DNA of 64,000 nt from JAITWN01 sp050486285 (GTDB taxonomy: Bacteria > Pseudomonadota > Gammaproteobacteria > SZUA-140): NCBI GenBank assembly GCA_050486285.1, contig JBJHCZ010000001.1, positions 1-64,000 of the forward strand, given 5' to 3'. The notes beneath the pieces were generated by a model. That model was not told where the DNA came from, did no database searches, and saw only the letters and a list, made by a program, of their open reading frames with translations. Within the stretch, counting starts at the first letter, position 1. Each line of letters opens with the position of its first letter. Position numbers and translations under genes: made by a program. Positions 54,428 through 63,982 of this stretch are shown piece after piece.

Positions 54428-55273
54428 TCAGTCCGCGCTGATGACGATATCGATCGGCAGGAACAGCTTCGGATCGACACGCGCATTGTTCAGGCTGACG
54501 GTCCAGTGCAGGTGCGGACCGGTCGCCCGGCCGGTCGCGCCGATCGTACCGAGCGGATCGCCGCGCGTGACGACGTCGCCCTCGCGCACATGGATCTCGT
54601 CGAGGTGGCAATACAGCGTGACGAGTCCGCGGCCATGATCGAGAAAGACGGTCTTGCCGTTGAAATAGTAGTCGCCGGTATTGATGACGCGGCCCTTCGC
54701 CGGCGCGACGACCGGCGTGCCGGTCGGCCCGGCGATATCGAGCCCGCTGTGCGGACGTCGCGGCTCGCCGTTGAAGATGCGCCGCAGGCCGAAGGCGCTG
54801 CTCTCGCGCCCGCGCGCAGGCAGGCTGAACGGCAGTTCCGCGACCAGTTCCTCGCTCCAGTGCGCGAAGGCCGCATTGATGCGCGCCGCCTCGCGGAAGA
54901 TCCGCTCGCGGACCTCGGCCGGTGGCGTCACCATGCGCTGGTCGGACAGCGTGATGTGCTGGGTCTCATAATCCTGGTGACGGACATCGAAGGCGATGCG
55001 TGACGTGCCTTTCGCACGGACCTCGATTTCGTGACGTCCCGGCCTGGCCTCGAGCGGGATGCCGACGACGGCGGTCCAGCCGACCGGGGTTTCGAGGACC
55101 ATGACCCGCTCTCCGTCATATAGCACCTGCGGCGCCTGCTTGCCGTCGGCAATGATCGGCAGCAAGGCGACGCCGCCCGGCACCGCGCGTTCGCGCGGCA
55201 GTTCGATCGCCGCGAGCGGGCCGGCCGCGCTCAGCGCGAGGAGCAGGCTAGTCAGGTATCGCCGTAGTGACAT
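54428..55273 (-). CDS. M23-family metallopeptidase (LytM domain)
   Basis: This zinc endopeptidase probably cleaves peptidoglycan cross-links in the periplasm. The 281-residue product has a signal peptide (about 1-22) and an N-terminal beta domain (about 25-120). The LytM domain (about 155-270) has the metal ligands in RPHSGLDIAGPTG (His and Asp) and the catalytic GPHLHWTV (HLH). All ligands are present, so it should be active. It overlaps the end of xseA by 26 bases, the arrangement found in several gammaproteobacteria. Confidence 0.93.
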   Translation of the reverse strand: MSLRRYLTSLLLALSAAGPLAAIELPRERAVPGGVALLPIIADGKQAPQVLYDGERVMVLETPVGWTAVVGIPLEARPGRHEIEVRAKGTSRIAFDVRHQDYETQHITLSDQRMVTPPAEVRERIFREAARINAAFAHWSEELVAELPFSLPARGRESSAFGLRRIFNGEPRRPHSGLDIAGPTGTPVVAPAKGRVINTGDYYFNGKTVFLDHGRGLVTLYCHLDEIHVREGDVVTRGDPLGTIGATGRATGPHLHWTVSLNNARVDPKLFLPIDIVISAD

Positions 55274-56627
55274 GACAGATCAATCGGCCCTTCGCGAGCC
55301 GGGCTTGAACCTCGTCGCCGGGGGCAAGCGTCGCGGCGTCGCGGACGATGCCGCCTTCCTTGCCCGGGCGCTCGACGATCGCATAGCCGCGTCCGAGCGT
55401 CGCCAGCGGGCTGACGGCGTCGAGGGTGTGGGCGAGGGCCTCGACCCGGTTGCGGGCATGATCGAGTCGCCGTGCGAGCGCGCCTTCGAGCCGTCGCGCG
55501 AGTTCACGGCAGCAGGCCTGGTGGCGGTCGATCACCGGGGTCGGCAGGTGACGCAGCAGACGGGCATGCATGCCGTCGAGACGCATGCGCCGGCGTTCGA
55601 TCATTGCGCGCAGCCCGCGGGACAGGCGCAGCTCGAGTTCGTCGAGACGTTGCGCGCGCTGGCGCAGGCGCTGGCCGGGGTGTTGCTGGCGCAGGCGCTG
55701 CGTGAGCCAGGCGAGCCGTTCCCGGCGCCGTCCGAGGTCTTCGCGCATGCGCCCGGCGATCTGCGCGCCCAGCCGGTGAAACCGGCGCAACCAGTCGACG
55801 CCGTCGGGACTGACATGTTCGGCCGCGCCCGACGGCGTCGGCGCGCGCAGGTCGGTGGTGAAATCGGCGATCGTGAAGTCGACCTCGTGACCGATGCCGG
55901 TAACGACCGGGATCGCGCACTCGGCGATCGCCCGCGCGACGATCTCTTCATTGAATGCCCACAGGTCCTCGAGCGAGCCGCCGCCGCGGCAGACGATCAG
56001 CACATCGCAGTCCTTGCGCCGCGAGGCCAGCGCGATCATGCGCGCGATCTCGGGCGCCGCGGCCTTGCCCTGCACCGGAACCGGATAGACCAGCACCGGG
56101 ATCGCGGGGAAGCGCCGCTTCAGGATCGTCAGCACGTCGCGTATCGCGGCGCCGGTCGGCGAGGTCACGACGCCGATGCGGCGGGGCAGGGCGGGGAGCT
56201 CCCGCTTGCGCTCGCTGTCGAACAGGCCCTCGGCGGTGAGGCGTTGCTTGAGCTGTTCGAAGGCGCGCCGCAGCGCGCCGTCGCCGGCCTCTTCCATGTG
56301 CTCGACGATCAGCTGGTAGTCGCCGCGCGCCTCGTAGAGACTGACGCGCGCGCGGGCCAGCACCTGCATGCCGTCGGCAGGCCGGAAGCGCAGCGCGTGG
56401 TTGCGGTTGCGGAACAGCGCGCAACGGACCTGGGCGGCCGGATCCTTCAGCGTGAAATACAGGTGGCCGGAGGCCGGGCGCGCGAGGTTCGACAACTCGC
56501 CCTCGACCCACACCCTCGGGAACTCGCCCTCGAGCAGGGCCCTTGCCTCGCGGTTCAGTTGCGAGACCGTGAAGATCTCGCGGACGGGGCCTTCCGGGGG
56601 CAGTTCTTCGTCTTCATCGTCGCGCAT
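55248..56627 (-). CDS. xseA: exodeoxyribonuclease VII large subunit
   Basis: XseA with XseB degrades single-stranded DNA from either end. The 459-residue product (E. coli 456) has the N-terminal OB fold (FTVSQLNREARALLEGEFPRVWVEGEL), the catalytic core GVVTSPTGAAIRDVL and VLIVCRGGGSLEDLWAFN, and a long coiled-coil (about 270-400). It ends LGRGYAIVERPG and a final beta domain. The frame runs upstream to a TTG at 56645; the ATG at 56627 is preferred. xseB is not in the window. Confidence 0.95.
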   Translation of the reverse strand: MRDDEDEELPPEGPVREIFTVSQLNREARALLEGEFPRVWVEGELSNLARPASGHLYFTLKDPAAQVRCALFRNRNHALRFRPADGMQVLARARVSLYEARGDYQLIVEHMEEAGDGALRRAFEQLKQRLTAEGLFDSERKRELPALPRRIGVVTSPTGAAIRDVLTILKRRFPAIPVLVYPVPVQGKAAAPEIARMIALASRRKDCDVLIVCRGGGSLEDLWAFNEEIVARAIAECAIPVVTGIGHEVDFTIADFTTDLRAPTPSGAAEHVSPDGVDWLRRFHRLGAQIAGRMREDLGRRRERLAWLTQRLRQQHPGQRLRQRAQRLDELELRLSRGLRAMIERRRMRLDGMHARLLRHLPTPVIDRHQACCRELARRLEGALARRLDHARNRVEALAHTLDAVSPLATLGRGYAIVERPGKEGGIVRDAATLAPGDEVQARLAKGRLICHVTTAIPD

Positions 56628-56695
56628 CGGCCCATGATACCCCAAGCCGGCGCGATTTCCGGCGAAAAGCCACCCGGGACCGGTACTTGCCGCGG

Positions 56696-56724
56696 TTTAC
56701 CCGGTTGCGCCCGACCTTTATAAT
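56696..56724 (+). promoter_or_regulatory. sigma70 promoter of guaB
   Basis: TTTACC (56696-56701) and a perfect TATAAT (56719-56724) are 17 bases apart, 30 bases before the guaB ATG. It is the best promoter in the window. I see no PurR-like or DnaA-like box overlapping it. Confidence 0.65.
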
Positions 56725-56754
56725 AGTCCGATTTAACCTGCAGGCCGGATCCCT

Positions 56755-58221
56755 ATGAGAATCACCGAGGACGCCCTTACCTTCGACGATGTCCTGATGC
56801 TCCCCGATCACTCGCTGGTGCTCCCGCGCGAGGTCGATCTGCGTACGCAACTGACGCGAGGCATCACGCTGAACGTGCCGATCGTCTCGGCCGCGATGGA
56901 CACCGTCACCGAGGCGCGGCTCGCGATCGCGCTGGCGCAGGAAGGCGGCATCGGCATCATCCACAAGAACATGTCGGCGGAGCAGCAGGCCCACGAAGTC
57001 CGCGTCGTCAAGAAGTTCGAGAGCGGCGTCATCAAGGAGCCGATCACGGTCGAGCCGGAGACCAGCATCCGCGAGGTCATGGATATCACGCGCGCGAACC
57101 GGATCTCGGGCGTGCCGGTCGTCGAGGGCGAGACGCTGGTCGGCATCGTCACCAGTCGAGACTTGCGTTTCGAAAGGCAATTCGACCAGCCGGTGTCGAC
57201 GATCATGACGCCGAAGGAGCGCCTCGTGACCGTCCGCGAGGGCGCCGACAAGGACGAGATCATCGCGCTGCTGCACAAGCACCGTATCGAGAAGGTGCTG
57301 GTCGTCAACGAGGGCTTCCTGCTGCGCGGCATGATCACCGTCAAGGACATCCAGAAGTCGACCGACTATCCGAATGCCTGCAAGGATAGTTATGGCCGCC
57401 TGCGCGTCGGCGCCGCGGTCGGCACCGCGAACGACGGCCGCGTCGAGGCGCTGATCGCGGCCGGCGTCGACGTCATCGTCGTCGACACCGCGCACGGCCA
57501 TTCCCAGAAGGTCATCGACAAGGTCGCGTGGATCAAGCAGAACTTCCCGGACCTCCAGGTCATCGGCGGCAATATCGGCACTGCGGACGCGGCGCTCGCG
57601 CTCGCCGATGCCGGCGCCGATGCGGTCAAGGTCGGCATCGGTCCCGGCTCGATCTGCACGACGCGTATCGTCACCGGCGTCGGCGTGCCGCAGATCAGCG
57701 CGATCGCGAACGTCGCGGCGGCGCTCGCGAGTCGGGGCATCCCGCTGATCGCCGACGGCGGCATTCGCTATTCCGGCGATTTCGCCAAGGCGATCGCGGC
57801 CGGCGCCCATTCGGTGATGATCGGCAGCATGTTCGCCGGCACCGAGGAATCGCCGGGCGAGGTCGAGCTGTACCAGGGGCGTTCGTACAAGGCCTATCGC
57901 GGCATGGGCTCGCTCGGCGCGATGGCCGAGTCCTACAGCTCGGCGGACCGCTATTTCCAGGAGGCCGATTCGGCGGCGGCGATCGAGAAGCTGGTGCCGG
58001 AAGGCATCGAGGGCCGGGTGCCGTACAAGGGCACGGTGGTCGCGATCCTGCACCAGATGCTCGGCGGTCTGCGCGCGAGCATGGGCTATACCGGCTGCGG
58101 CAATATCGACGAGATGCGCACGCGGCCGAAATTCGTCCGCATCACCGGCGCCGGCATGCGCGAGAGTCACGTCCACGACGTGACGATCACGAAGGAAGCG
58201 CCGAATTATCGTATCGATTGA
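56755..58221 (+). CDS. guaB: inosine-5'-monophosphate dehydrogenase
   Basis: GuaB oxidises IMP to XMP with NAD, the committed step to GMP. The 488 residues equal the E. coli length. It starts MRITEDALTFDDVLMLPDHS. The TIM barrel is interrupted by two CBS domains (about 92-205, MTPKERLVTVREGADKDEI). The catalytic Cys301 lies in GPGSICTTRIVTG. The flap RGMGSLGAM and the C-terminal YTGCGNIDEMR follow. guaA lies 167 bases downstream. Confidence 0.97.
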   Translation: MRITEDALTFDDVLMLPDHSLVLPREVDLRTQLTRGITLNVPIVSAAMDTVTEARLAIALAQEGGIGIIHKNMSAEQQAHEVRVVKKFESGVIKEPITVEPETSIREVMDITRANRISGVPVVEGETLVGIVTSRDLRFERQFDQPVSTIMTPKERLVTVREGADKDEIIALLHKHRIEKVLVVNEGFLLRGMITVKDIQKSTDYPNACKDSYGRLRVGAAVGTANDGRVEALIAAGVDVIVVDTAHGHSQKVIDKVAWIKQNFPDLQVIGGNIGTADAALALADAGADAVKVGIGPGSICTTRIVTGVGVPQISAIANVAAALASRGIPLIADGGIRYSGDFAKAIAAGAHSVMIGSMFAGTEESPGEVELYQGRSYKAYRGMGSLGAMAESYSSADRYFQEADSAAAIEKLVPEGIEGRVPYKGTVVAILHQMLGGLRASMGYTGCGNIDEMRTRPKFVRITGAGMRESHVHDVTITKEAPNYRID

Positions 58222-58245
58222 TCATCCTGCTGAATGAGGGACATT

Positions 58246-58350
58246 GCCGGGCCGGACTTCCGTTGCGGGACGTGCTGTGAATACATCCATGTACGCTCAA
58301 CGGCCGCATCCCTGCGGCCGTAAGGTCCCGCAACGGAAGTCCGGCCCGGC
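58246..58350. repeat. 105-bp element with perfect 26-bp terminal inverted repeats
   Basis: Bases 58246-58271 are the exact reverse complement of 58325-58350 (arm begins GCCGGGCCGGACTTCC). The 53-base centre holds TACAT-CC-ATGTA (58282-58293) and a perfect 9-bp stem ACGGCCGCA/TGCGGCCGT (58300-58308, 58313-58321). It lies between guaB and guaA and has no coding capacity. No target-site duplication is clear. It resembles a MITE-like or REP-like dispersed intergenic element. Confidence 0.9.
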
Positions 58351-58388
58351 GAGGCCCGCCTGAATTTGACATTTGAAGAGCACCAGAC

Positions 58389-59978
58389 GTGAGCGCACAG
58401 CCTCAACAGAACATCCATGCCGATCGCATCCTCATCCTTGATTTCGGGTCGCAGTATACCCAGCTGATCGCGCGCCGGGTGCGAGAGGCGCGTGTCTATT
58501 GCGAGATCCACCCGTGGGACATGGACGCGGATGCGATCCGCGCCTTTGCGCCGAAGGGCATCATCCTGTCGGGCGGTCCGGATACCGTGACCTCGGAGAC
58601 GACCGGGCGCGCCCCGGCCGTCGTGTTCGAACTCGGGGTGCCGGTGCTCGGGATCTGCTACGGCATGCAGACGATGGCGGCGCAGCTTGGCGGCAAGGTC
58701 GAGAGCGCGAAGCATCGCGAATACGGCTACGCGCAGGTGCGCGCCCGCGGTCATACGAACCTGTTGCGAGAGATCGAGGACCACACGACGCCGGAAGGCT
58801 ACGGCATGCTCGATGTGTGGATGAGTCACGGCGACCGCGTCATCGAGCTGCCGGCCGGGTTCAAGCTGATGGCGAGTACGCAGAACGCGCCGATCGCCGG
58901 CATTGCCGACGAGGCGCGTGGATTCTATGGCGTGCAGTTCCACCCCGAGGTCACGCATACGAAGCAGGGCCAGCGCATCCTCGAGCGCTTCCTGCACGGG
59001 ATCTGCAGCTGCGCGGGGTTGTGGACGCCGGGGAATATCATCGACGACCTGATCGCGCAGGTGCGCGCGCAGGTCGGCAACGACAAGGTGCTGCTCGGGC
59101 TGTCGGGCGGCGTCGATTCATCGGTCGTCGCGGCGCTGTTGCATCGCGCGATCGGCGACCGGCTCACCTGTATCTTCGTCGACAACGGCCTCCTGCGCCT
59201 GCATGAGGGCGACCAGGTCATGGCCGTATTCAAACAGCATATGGGCGTCAAGGTCATCCGCGTCGATGCCGAGGGCCGCTTCCTGTCGGCATTGAAAGGC
59301 GTCAGCGATCCGGAGGCCAAACGCAAGGCGATCGGTCGCACGTTCATCGAGGTATTCGACGACGAGGCCCACAAGCTGACCGACGTGCGCTGGCTCGCGC
59401 AGGGGACGATCTATCCGGACGTCATCGAGTCGGCCGGCTCGAAGACCGGCAAGGCCGCGGTGATCAAATCGCATCACAACGTCGGCGGCCTGCCGGCGGA
59501 CATGAAGCTCGGACTCGTCGAACCGCTGCGCGAGTTGTTCAAGGACGAGGTGCGCCGGATCGGCCTCGAACTCGGCCTGCCGGCCGACATGATCCACCGC
59601 CATCCGTTCCCGGGCCCCGGGCTCGGCGTGCGCATCCTCGGCGAGGTCCACAAGGCCTATGCCGACATGCTGCGCCAGGCCGATGCGATCTATATGGAAG
59701 AACTGCGTGCCAGTGGCTGGTACGACAGGACCAGCCAGGCCTTCGCGGTATTCCTGCCGGTGAAGTCGGTCGGCGTCATGGGTGACGAGCGCCGCTACGA
59801 ATACGTCATCGCGCTGCGCGCCGTCGAGACCATCGACTTCATGACCGCGCGCTGGGCGCACCTGCCGTACGAACTGCTGGAGCGTATCTCGAACCGCATC
59901 ATCAACGAGGTCCACGGCGTGTCGCGCGTCGTCTACGACGTCTCGAGCAAGCCGCCGGCGACGATCGAGTGGGAGTAG
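58389..59978 (+). CDS. guaA: GMP synthase (glutamine-hydrolysing)
   Basis: GuaA aminates XMP to GMP. The 529-residue product (E. coli 525) starts with GTG and has a class I glutamine amidotransferase domain (catalytic Cys90 in GICYGMQ, His in VQFHPEVTH). The ATP pyrophosphatase P-loop is LGLSGGVDSS, followed by HHNVGGLP and HPFPGPGLGVRILGE. The dimerisation domain ends KPPATIEWE. No promoter of its own is evident, so it probably depends on guaB transcription through the intervening inverted repeat. Confidence 0.97.
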   Translation: MSAQPQQNIHADRILILDFGSQYTQLIARRVREARVYCEIHPWDMDADAIRAFAPKGIILSGGPDTVTSETTGRAPAVVFELGVPVLGICYGMQTMAAQLGGKVESAKHREYGYAQVRARGHTNLLREIEDHTTPEGYGMLDVWMSHGDRVIELPAGFKLMASTQNAPIAGIADEARGFYGVQFHPEVTHTKQGQRILERFLHGICSCAGLWTPGNIIDDLIAQVRAQVGNDKVLLGLSGGVDSSVVAALLHRAIGDRLTCIFVDNGLLRLHEGDQVMAVFKQHMGVKVIRVDAEGRFLSALKGVSDPEAKRKAIGRTFIEVFDDEAHKLTDVRWLAQGTIYPDVIESAGSKTGKAAVIKSHHNVGGLPADMKLGLVEPLRELFKDEVRRIGLELGLPADMIHRHPFPGPGLGVRILGEVHKAYADMLRQADAIYMEELRASGWYDRTSQAFAVFLPVKSVGVMGDERRYEYVIALRAVETIDFMTARWAHLPYELLERISNRIINEVHGVSRVVYDVSSKPPATIEWE

Positions 59979-59990
59979 GACTGAGCGGCC

Positions 59991-60401
59991 ATGACGCTAC
60001 CTGATTACATTGTCACCGAACGCAACGGCACGAGGACCGTCTCAACCGGCAGCGCCTGGGAACCCAGGATGGGTTATTCGCGAGCGGTGCGGAAAGGTAA
60101 CGTCATCGCGGTCACCGGCACCGTCGGTATCAATGCCGACAAGACCTACACCCCGGACGTCGGCGCCCAGGCCCGGCGCGCGCTCGACATCATCCGGGGC
60201 GCCATCGAGGCGCTCGGCGGCAGCCTCACCGATGTCATCCGCACGCGCATGTACGTGACCGACGTCTCGCAATGGGAGAAGGTCGCCGTCGTGCACGGCG
60301 AGGTCTTCCGCGACATCCGCCCCGCGACCACCATCGTCGAAGTCAGGCAACTCATCGATGCCGAAGCGCTGATCGAGATCGAGGCCGACGCAGTCCTGTA
60401 G
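59991..60401 (+). CDS. RidA/YjgF family protein
   Basis: RidA-family enamine/imine deaminases clear reactive intermediates of PLP enzymes. The 136-residue product has GYSRAVRKGNVIAVTGTVG, the helix RALDIIRGAIEALGGSLTDVIRTRMYVTD and the C-terminal PATTIVEVRQLID with EIEADAVL. The conserved arginine that binds the carboxylate in RidA is present (TRMYVTD). The N-terminus is longer than in E. coli RidA, placing it in an outer subfamily, so its activity is uncertain. It begins 12 bases after guaA. Confidence 0.9.
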   Translation: MTLPDYIVTERNGTRTVSTGSAWEPRMGYSRAVRKGNVIAVTGTVGINADKTYTPDVGAQARRALDIIRGAIEALGGSLTDVIRTRMYVTDVSQWEKVAVVHGEVFRDIRPATTIVEVRQLIDAEALIEIEADAVL

Positions 60402-60426
60402 TTTTTTTATCGACGATCCACGAGCA

Positions 60427-62118
60427 TTAGAAATGTCTGCCGGCAGTCACCTCCGGCACGTGGCCGGCACGGATGAGGTAATCGCCGAAGTGCTCGCCTT
60501 GATGGCGATGCTGCGCATAGTCGTGAAACAGTCCCTTCAGGGCGTCGAGTATCCTCGATTCACCGACATTCTCGAGGTACAGCTGGTTGAGCCGCCGGCC
60601 GTTGAAGGCGCCACCGAGATAGAGGTTGTACTTGCCGGGTCCGCGACCGGTAAAGCCGATCTCGGCGAGATAGGGGCGCGCGCAGCCGTTTGGACAGCCG
60701 GTCATGCGGATCGTGATCGGCTGACGGCCGATACCGGCCGCGGCGGCGAGTCTCTCGATCTGCTCCAGTAGCGACGGCAGATAGCGTTCGCTCTCGGCCA
60801 TCGCCAGGCTACAGGTCGGGAACGCGACGCAGGCCATGGCGTTGCGGCGCAGCACACCGTAGTGCTCGGGCGCGACGACACGGTGGCGTTCGAGGACTTC
60901 CATGATCGCCTCGCAACGCTCGCCGGGGACGCGCGAGATCACCAGGTTCTGATTCGGCGTCAACCGGAACTCCCCGTCATGAAACCCGGCGATCTCGCGC
61001 AACGCGCTGCGCAGCTGCATACCGTCCTCGCGGTCGCGGATGCGGCCTTCCTCGATGAACAGGGTGTAATGCCAGAGACCGTCGTCGGACTCGACCCAGC
61101 CGAGCGGGTCGCCGTTGTGCTCGAAGGTGACCTCGCGCGCCGGCTCCAGCGCCAGACCGGCGCGTTGCTCGATCTGCTCGCGGCACCAGTCGGCGCCGTG
61201 GTCCTCGACGGTGTACTTGAAACGCGCATGGGTGCGCACTGAACGGTCGCCATGGTCGCGCTGCAGCGTCAGCACGGCCTCGGCGACGGCCAGCACCTGA
61301 TCGGGACGGCAGAAGCCGATGGTGTCCGCGAGACGCGCAAACGTCTCCGGATGGTTGTCGGTGCGGCCCAGTCCGCCACCGATCGTCACATTGAAACCGG
61401 CCAGGCGGTGATCGCGATCAACGATCGCAATGAAACCGAGACATTGGCTATCGACCTCGATATCGTTGACCGGCGGGACGACAAATCCGATTTTGAACTT
61501 GCGCGGCAGATAGGTCGGCCCGTAGAGCGGTTCGGCGGCGTCGCCGGCCGGCGGTTCGGCATCGAGCCAGATCTCCTGCCAGGCGCCGCCCCGGAACACG
61601 AAGCGATCGCTGACCTCCTTTGCCAGCGTATACACTTCCCGGTGCAGTGCCGACCGGTGGGGATTGACCCCGCAGGTCACCGTCCGGTTGACATCGCCGC
61701 AGGCGGCGATCGAGTCCAGGCCGACGCGATCGAGTCCCTGGATCAGGGGCTTGAGCTGGTGCTTGAGCAGATAGTGCAACTGGAAGGTCTGGCGTGTCGT
61801 CAGGCGCAGCATGCCGCCGCCGTAGCGACCGGCGAGGTCATCGATCGCCAGCCACTGGTCGGGACGGCAGACGCCGCCCGGCAGGCGCACCCGCAGCATG
61901 AACTGGAACGCGGGTTCGAGCTTCTGCCGACGTCGCTCGTCGCGCAGGTCGCGGTCGTCCTGCTGGTAGATGCCGTGAAACTTGAGCAGCTTCTCGTCGT
62001 CTCCGGCGACTGCCCCGGTCACTGGGTCCGCAAGGCTCTCGCGTATCGTCCCGCGCAGGTAGTTGCTGCGGACCTTCAGGTCCTCTTCCGGGGCCTTCCC
62101 CTGGGGCTTGTCTTTCAT
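60427..62118 (-). CDS. cysI: sulfite reductase (NADPH) hemoprotein beta-subunit
   Basis: CysI reduces sulfite to sulfide with a siroheme coupled to a [4Fe-4S] cluster. The 563-residue product (E. coli 570) has the duplicated nitrite/sulfite reductase fold. The cluster/siroheme ligands are CVAFPTC and TGCPNGCARP, followed by LAEIGFTGRGPGKYNLYLGG. TTGAGGTC lies before the ATG, a better ribosome site than that of the in-frame TTG at 62130. It begins 8 bases after cysJ and forms one transcript with it. Confidence 0.96.
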   Translation of the reverse strand: MKDKPQGKAPEEDLKVRSNYLRGTIRESLADPVTGAVAGDDEKLLKFHGIYQQDDRDLRDERRRQKLEPAFQFMLRVRLPGGVCRPDQWLAIDDLAGRYGGGMLRLTTRQTFQLHYLLKHQLKPLIQGLDRVGLDSIAACGDVNRTVTCGVNPHRSALHREVYTLAKEVSDRFVFRGGAWQEIWLDAEPPAGDAAEPLYGPTYLPRKFKIGFVVPPVNDIEVDSQCLGFIAIVDRDHRLAGFNVTIGGGLGRTDNHPETFARLADTIGFCRPDQVLAVAEAVLTLQRDHGDRSVRTHARFKYTVEDHGADWCREQIEQRAGLALEPAREVTFEHNGDPLGWVESDDGLWHYTLFIEEGRIRDREDGMQLRSALREIAGFHDGEFRLTPNQNLVISRVPGERCEAIMEVLERHRVVAPEHYGVLRRNAMACVAFPTCSLAMAESERYLPSLLEQIERLAAAAGIGRQPITIRMTGCPNGCARPYLAEIGFTGRGPGKYNLYLGGAFNGRRLNQLYLENVGESRILDALKGLFHDYAQHRHQGEHFGDYLIRAGHVPEVTAGRHF

Positions 62119-62126
62119 CACCGACC

Positions 62127-63956
62127 TCAATATACGTCGCGTTGATAGCGCTTGTCGCGCTGCAGTCCGTGGATGTATTCACGCGCTTGCGCCTCATCCA
62201 GTCCCAGGTGTTCGGCAACGATCTCCTGCAGTGCCGCATCCACATCCCTGGCCATACGTTCGGCGTCGCCGCAGACATACAGATGCGCGCCGTCCTCCAG
62301 CCAGCGACAGAGATCCGCACCCTGCTCGCGCATGCGATGCTGGACATAGACCTTGTCCGCCTGGTCGCGCGAGAAGGCCAGCGAGATCCGTGACAGGACC
62401 CCGTCGGCGAGCCAGCGCTGCCATTCGGTCTGGTAGAGGAAATCGGTACGGAAATGCGGATTGCCGAAGAACAGCCAGTTGGCCCCGGTCGCGCCCTGCA
62501 TCTCGCGCGCTTGTACAAAGGCACGGAACGGTGCGATACCGGTCCCGGGACCAATCATGATGATTGCTGTCGCCGGATCGGCCGGTAACCTGAAGTTCTT
62601 GTTGCGACGAATGAAGACCGGGACCCGCTCGCCGGGCACGGCGATGTCAGCGAGCCAGGTCGAGGCGAGGCCGTAACGCGGCTGGCCATGGCGACGGCCG
62701 CGCACGGCGGCGACCGTGAGATGGACCTCGCCCGGGGTCGCGAGCGGACTCGAGGCGATCGAATACTCGCGCGGCTGCAGGCGGCGCAGCCTCCCGAGTA
62801 GCGCCGTCGCGTCGATGCCGGCCAGCGGATATTCGATGACCAGATCGATCAGTTGGCGGACCTTGATAAAGGCCATCAGTTCCGGTCGCCGCGCCTCGTC
62901 ACACAAGGCCAGCAGCTCCGCGGAGCCGGACAGGCGCGCCCATTCGGTCACCAGCTTCGGCGTCAGCGTCGTCAGTTCGTAGTCCCGACGCAGTATATCG
63001 ACCAGCGTGACCTCGCCGCCGCCTTCCGGGGCCGCGACCGTCTGGTCCGGCGCCAGTCCCAGGCCGGTGAGGATTTCGGAGACCGCTTCCTCACGGTTCT
63101 CGGCGATCACGCCGAGCACATCACCGGGTTCGTAATCGAGTCCGCTGTCCTCGGTCGACAATTCGATATGCCAGGTCTCCTGTACCGAGCCGCGACCGCT
63201 CAGGCAGACCGACTCGAGCACCTCGGCGGCGATCGGATTGCGGCGGTCCCGGGGACGGTCGGCCTTTGCCGTGCCCGCCACACGACCGGAGGTCGCCGCA
63301 GCCGGGTGGGCAGTACCGGCGCCGGCATGATCCCCGATCAGCGCAGCGAATTTTTTCAGTACCTGCGCGAGCCACTGATCGGCGACCTCCTCGAAATCGA
63401 CATCACAGTCGATGCGCGACTGGATGCGATCCGCGCCAAGCGCCTCGAGACGGGCATCGAGGTCGCGACCGGTCTGGCAGAAGCGTTCATAGCTGCTGTC
63501 GCCGAGCGCGAGCACCGCGAAGCGGAGGCCGGAGAGCTTCGGCGCCTTTCGGCTGTGCAGGAATTCGTAGAAGTCACGCGCCCCGTCGGGTGGATCGCCC
63601 TCGCCGTGGGTCGCCGTGATAATCAGCAGATCCCGCTCATCACGCAGGCGGCGGGCCTTGTAGTCGGCCATGTCGAACACCTGCGCCGGCATGCCCAGCG
63701 CTTGGGCATTGAGGCCTGCCTGGACGGCGAGCGCTTCGGAGTTGCCGCTCTCGGATCCGTACAGGATCGTCAGCCCCGGTACGGTATCCGCCGGTGCAGC
63801 CAACGGGGGCACCTTGCCGCCTGCAGCGACCGGACGGCCGATCAGATAGCCGCTGGCCCATTGCTGCTGCTCCGGGGTCAGGGTGTCTGCGAGCTGTCGC
63901 AGCTGTCGCATCTGTTCGTCGGACAGCGGTGTGCCGCGGGAATCGGGCGGTTTCAT
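62127..63956 (-). CDS. cysJ: sulfite reductase (NADPH) flavoprotein alpha-subunit
   Basis: CysJ passes electrons from NADPH through FAD and FMN to CysI. The 609-residue product (E. coli 599) has the flavodoxin-like FMN domain (about 65-210: LTILYGSESGNSEALA, THGEGDPPDGA, LALGDSSYERFC). A connecting and FAD domain follows (RLQPREYSIASSP, YGLASTWLAD), then the NADPH domain (MIGPGTGIAPFRAFVQAR, NWLFFGNP, YVCGDAERMARDV). It ends KRYQRDVY. A GTG at 63968 is an alternative start. Confidence 0.96.
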   Translation of the reverse strand: MKPPDSRGTPLSDEQMRQLRQLADTLTPEQQQWASGYLIGRPVAAGGKVPPLAAPADTVPGLTILYGSESGNSEALAVQAGLNAQALGMPAQVFDMADYKARRLRDERDLLIITATHGEGDPPDGARDFYEFLHSRKAPKLSGLRFAVLALGDSSYERFCQTGRDLDARLEALGADRIQSRIDCDVDFEEVADQWLAQVLKKFAALIGDHAGAGTAHPAAATSGRVAGTAKADRPRDRRNPIAAEVLESVCLSGRGSVQETWHIELSTEDSGLDYEPGDVLGVIAENREEAVSEILTGLGLAPDQTVAAPEGGGEVTLVDILRRDYELTTLTPKLVTEWARLSGSAELLALCDEARRPELMAFIKVRQLIDLVIEYPLAGIDATALLGRLRRLQPREYSIASSPLATPGEVHLTVAAVRGRRHGQPRYGLASTWLADIAVPGERVPVFIRRNKNFRLPADPATAIIMIGPGTGIAPFRAFVQAREMQGATGANWLFFGNPHFRTDFLYQTEWQRWLADGVLSRISLAFSRDQADKVYVQHRMREQGADLCRWLEDGAHLYVCGDAERMARDVDAALQEIVAEHLGLDEAQAREYIHGLQRDKRYQRDVY

Positions 63957-63976
63957 TTGGTTTGGCACAGCCGCCT

Positions 63977-63982
63977 ACTATA
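63977..63982 (-). promoter_or_regulatory. possible -10 box of cysJI
   Basis: The minus strand reads TATAGT 21 bases before the chosen ATG. The -35 region lies at or beyond the window edge, so the promoter cannot be judged. Confidence 0.2.
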
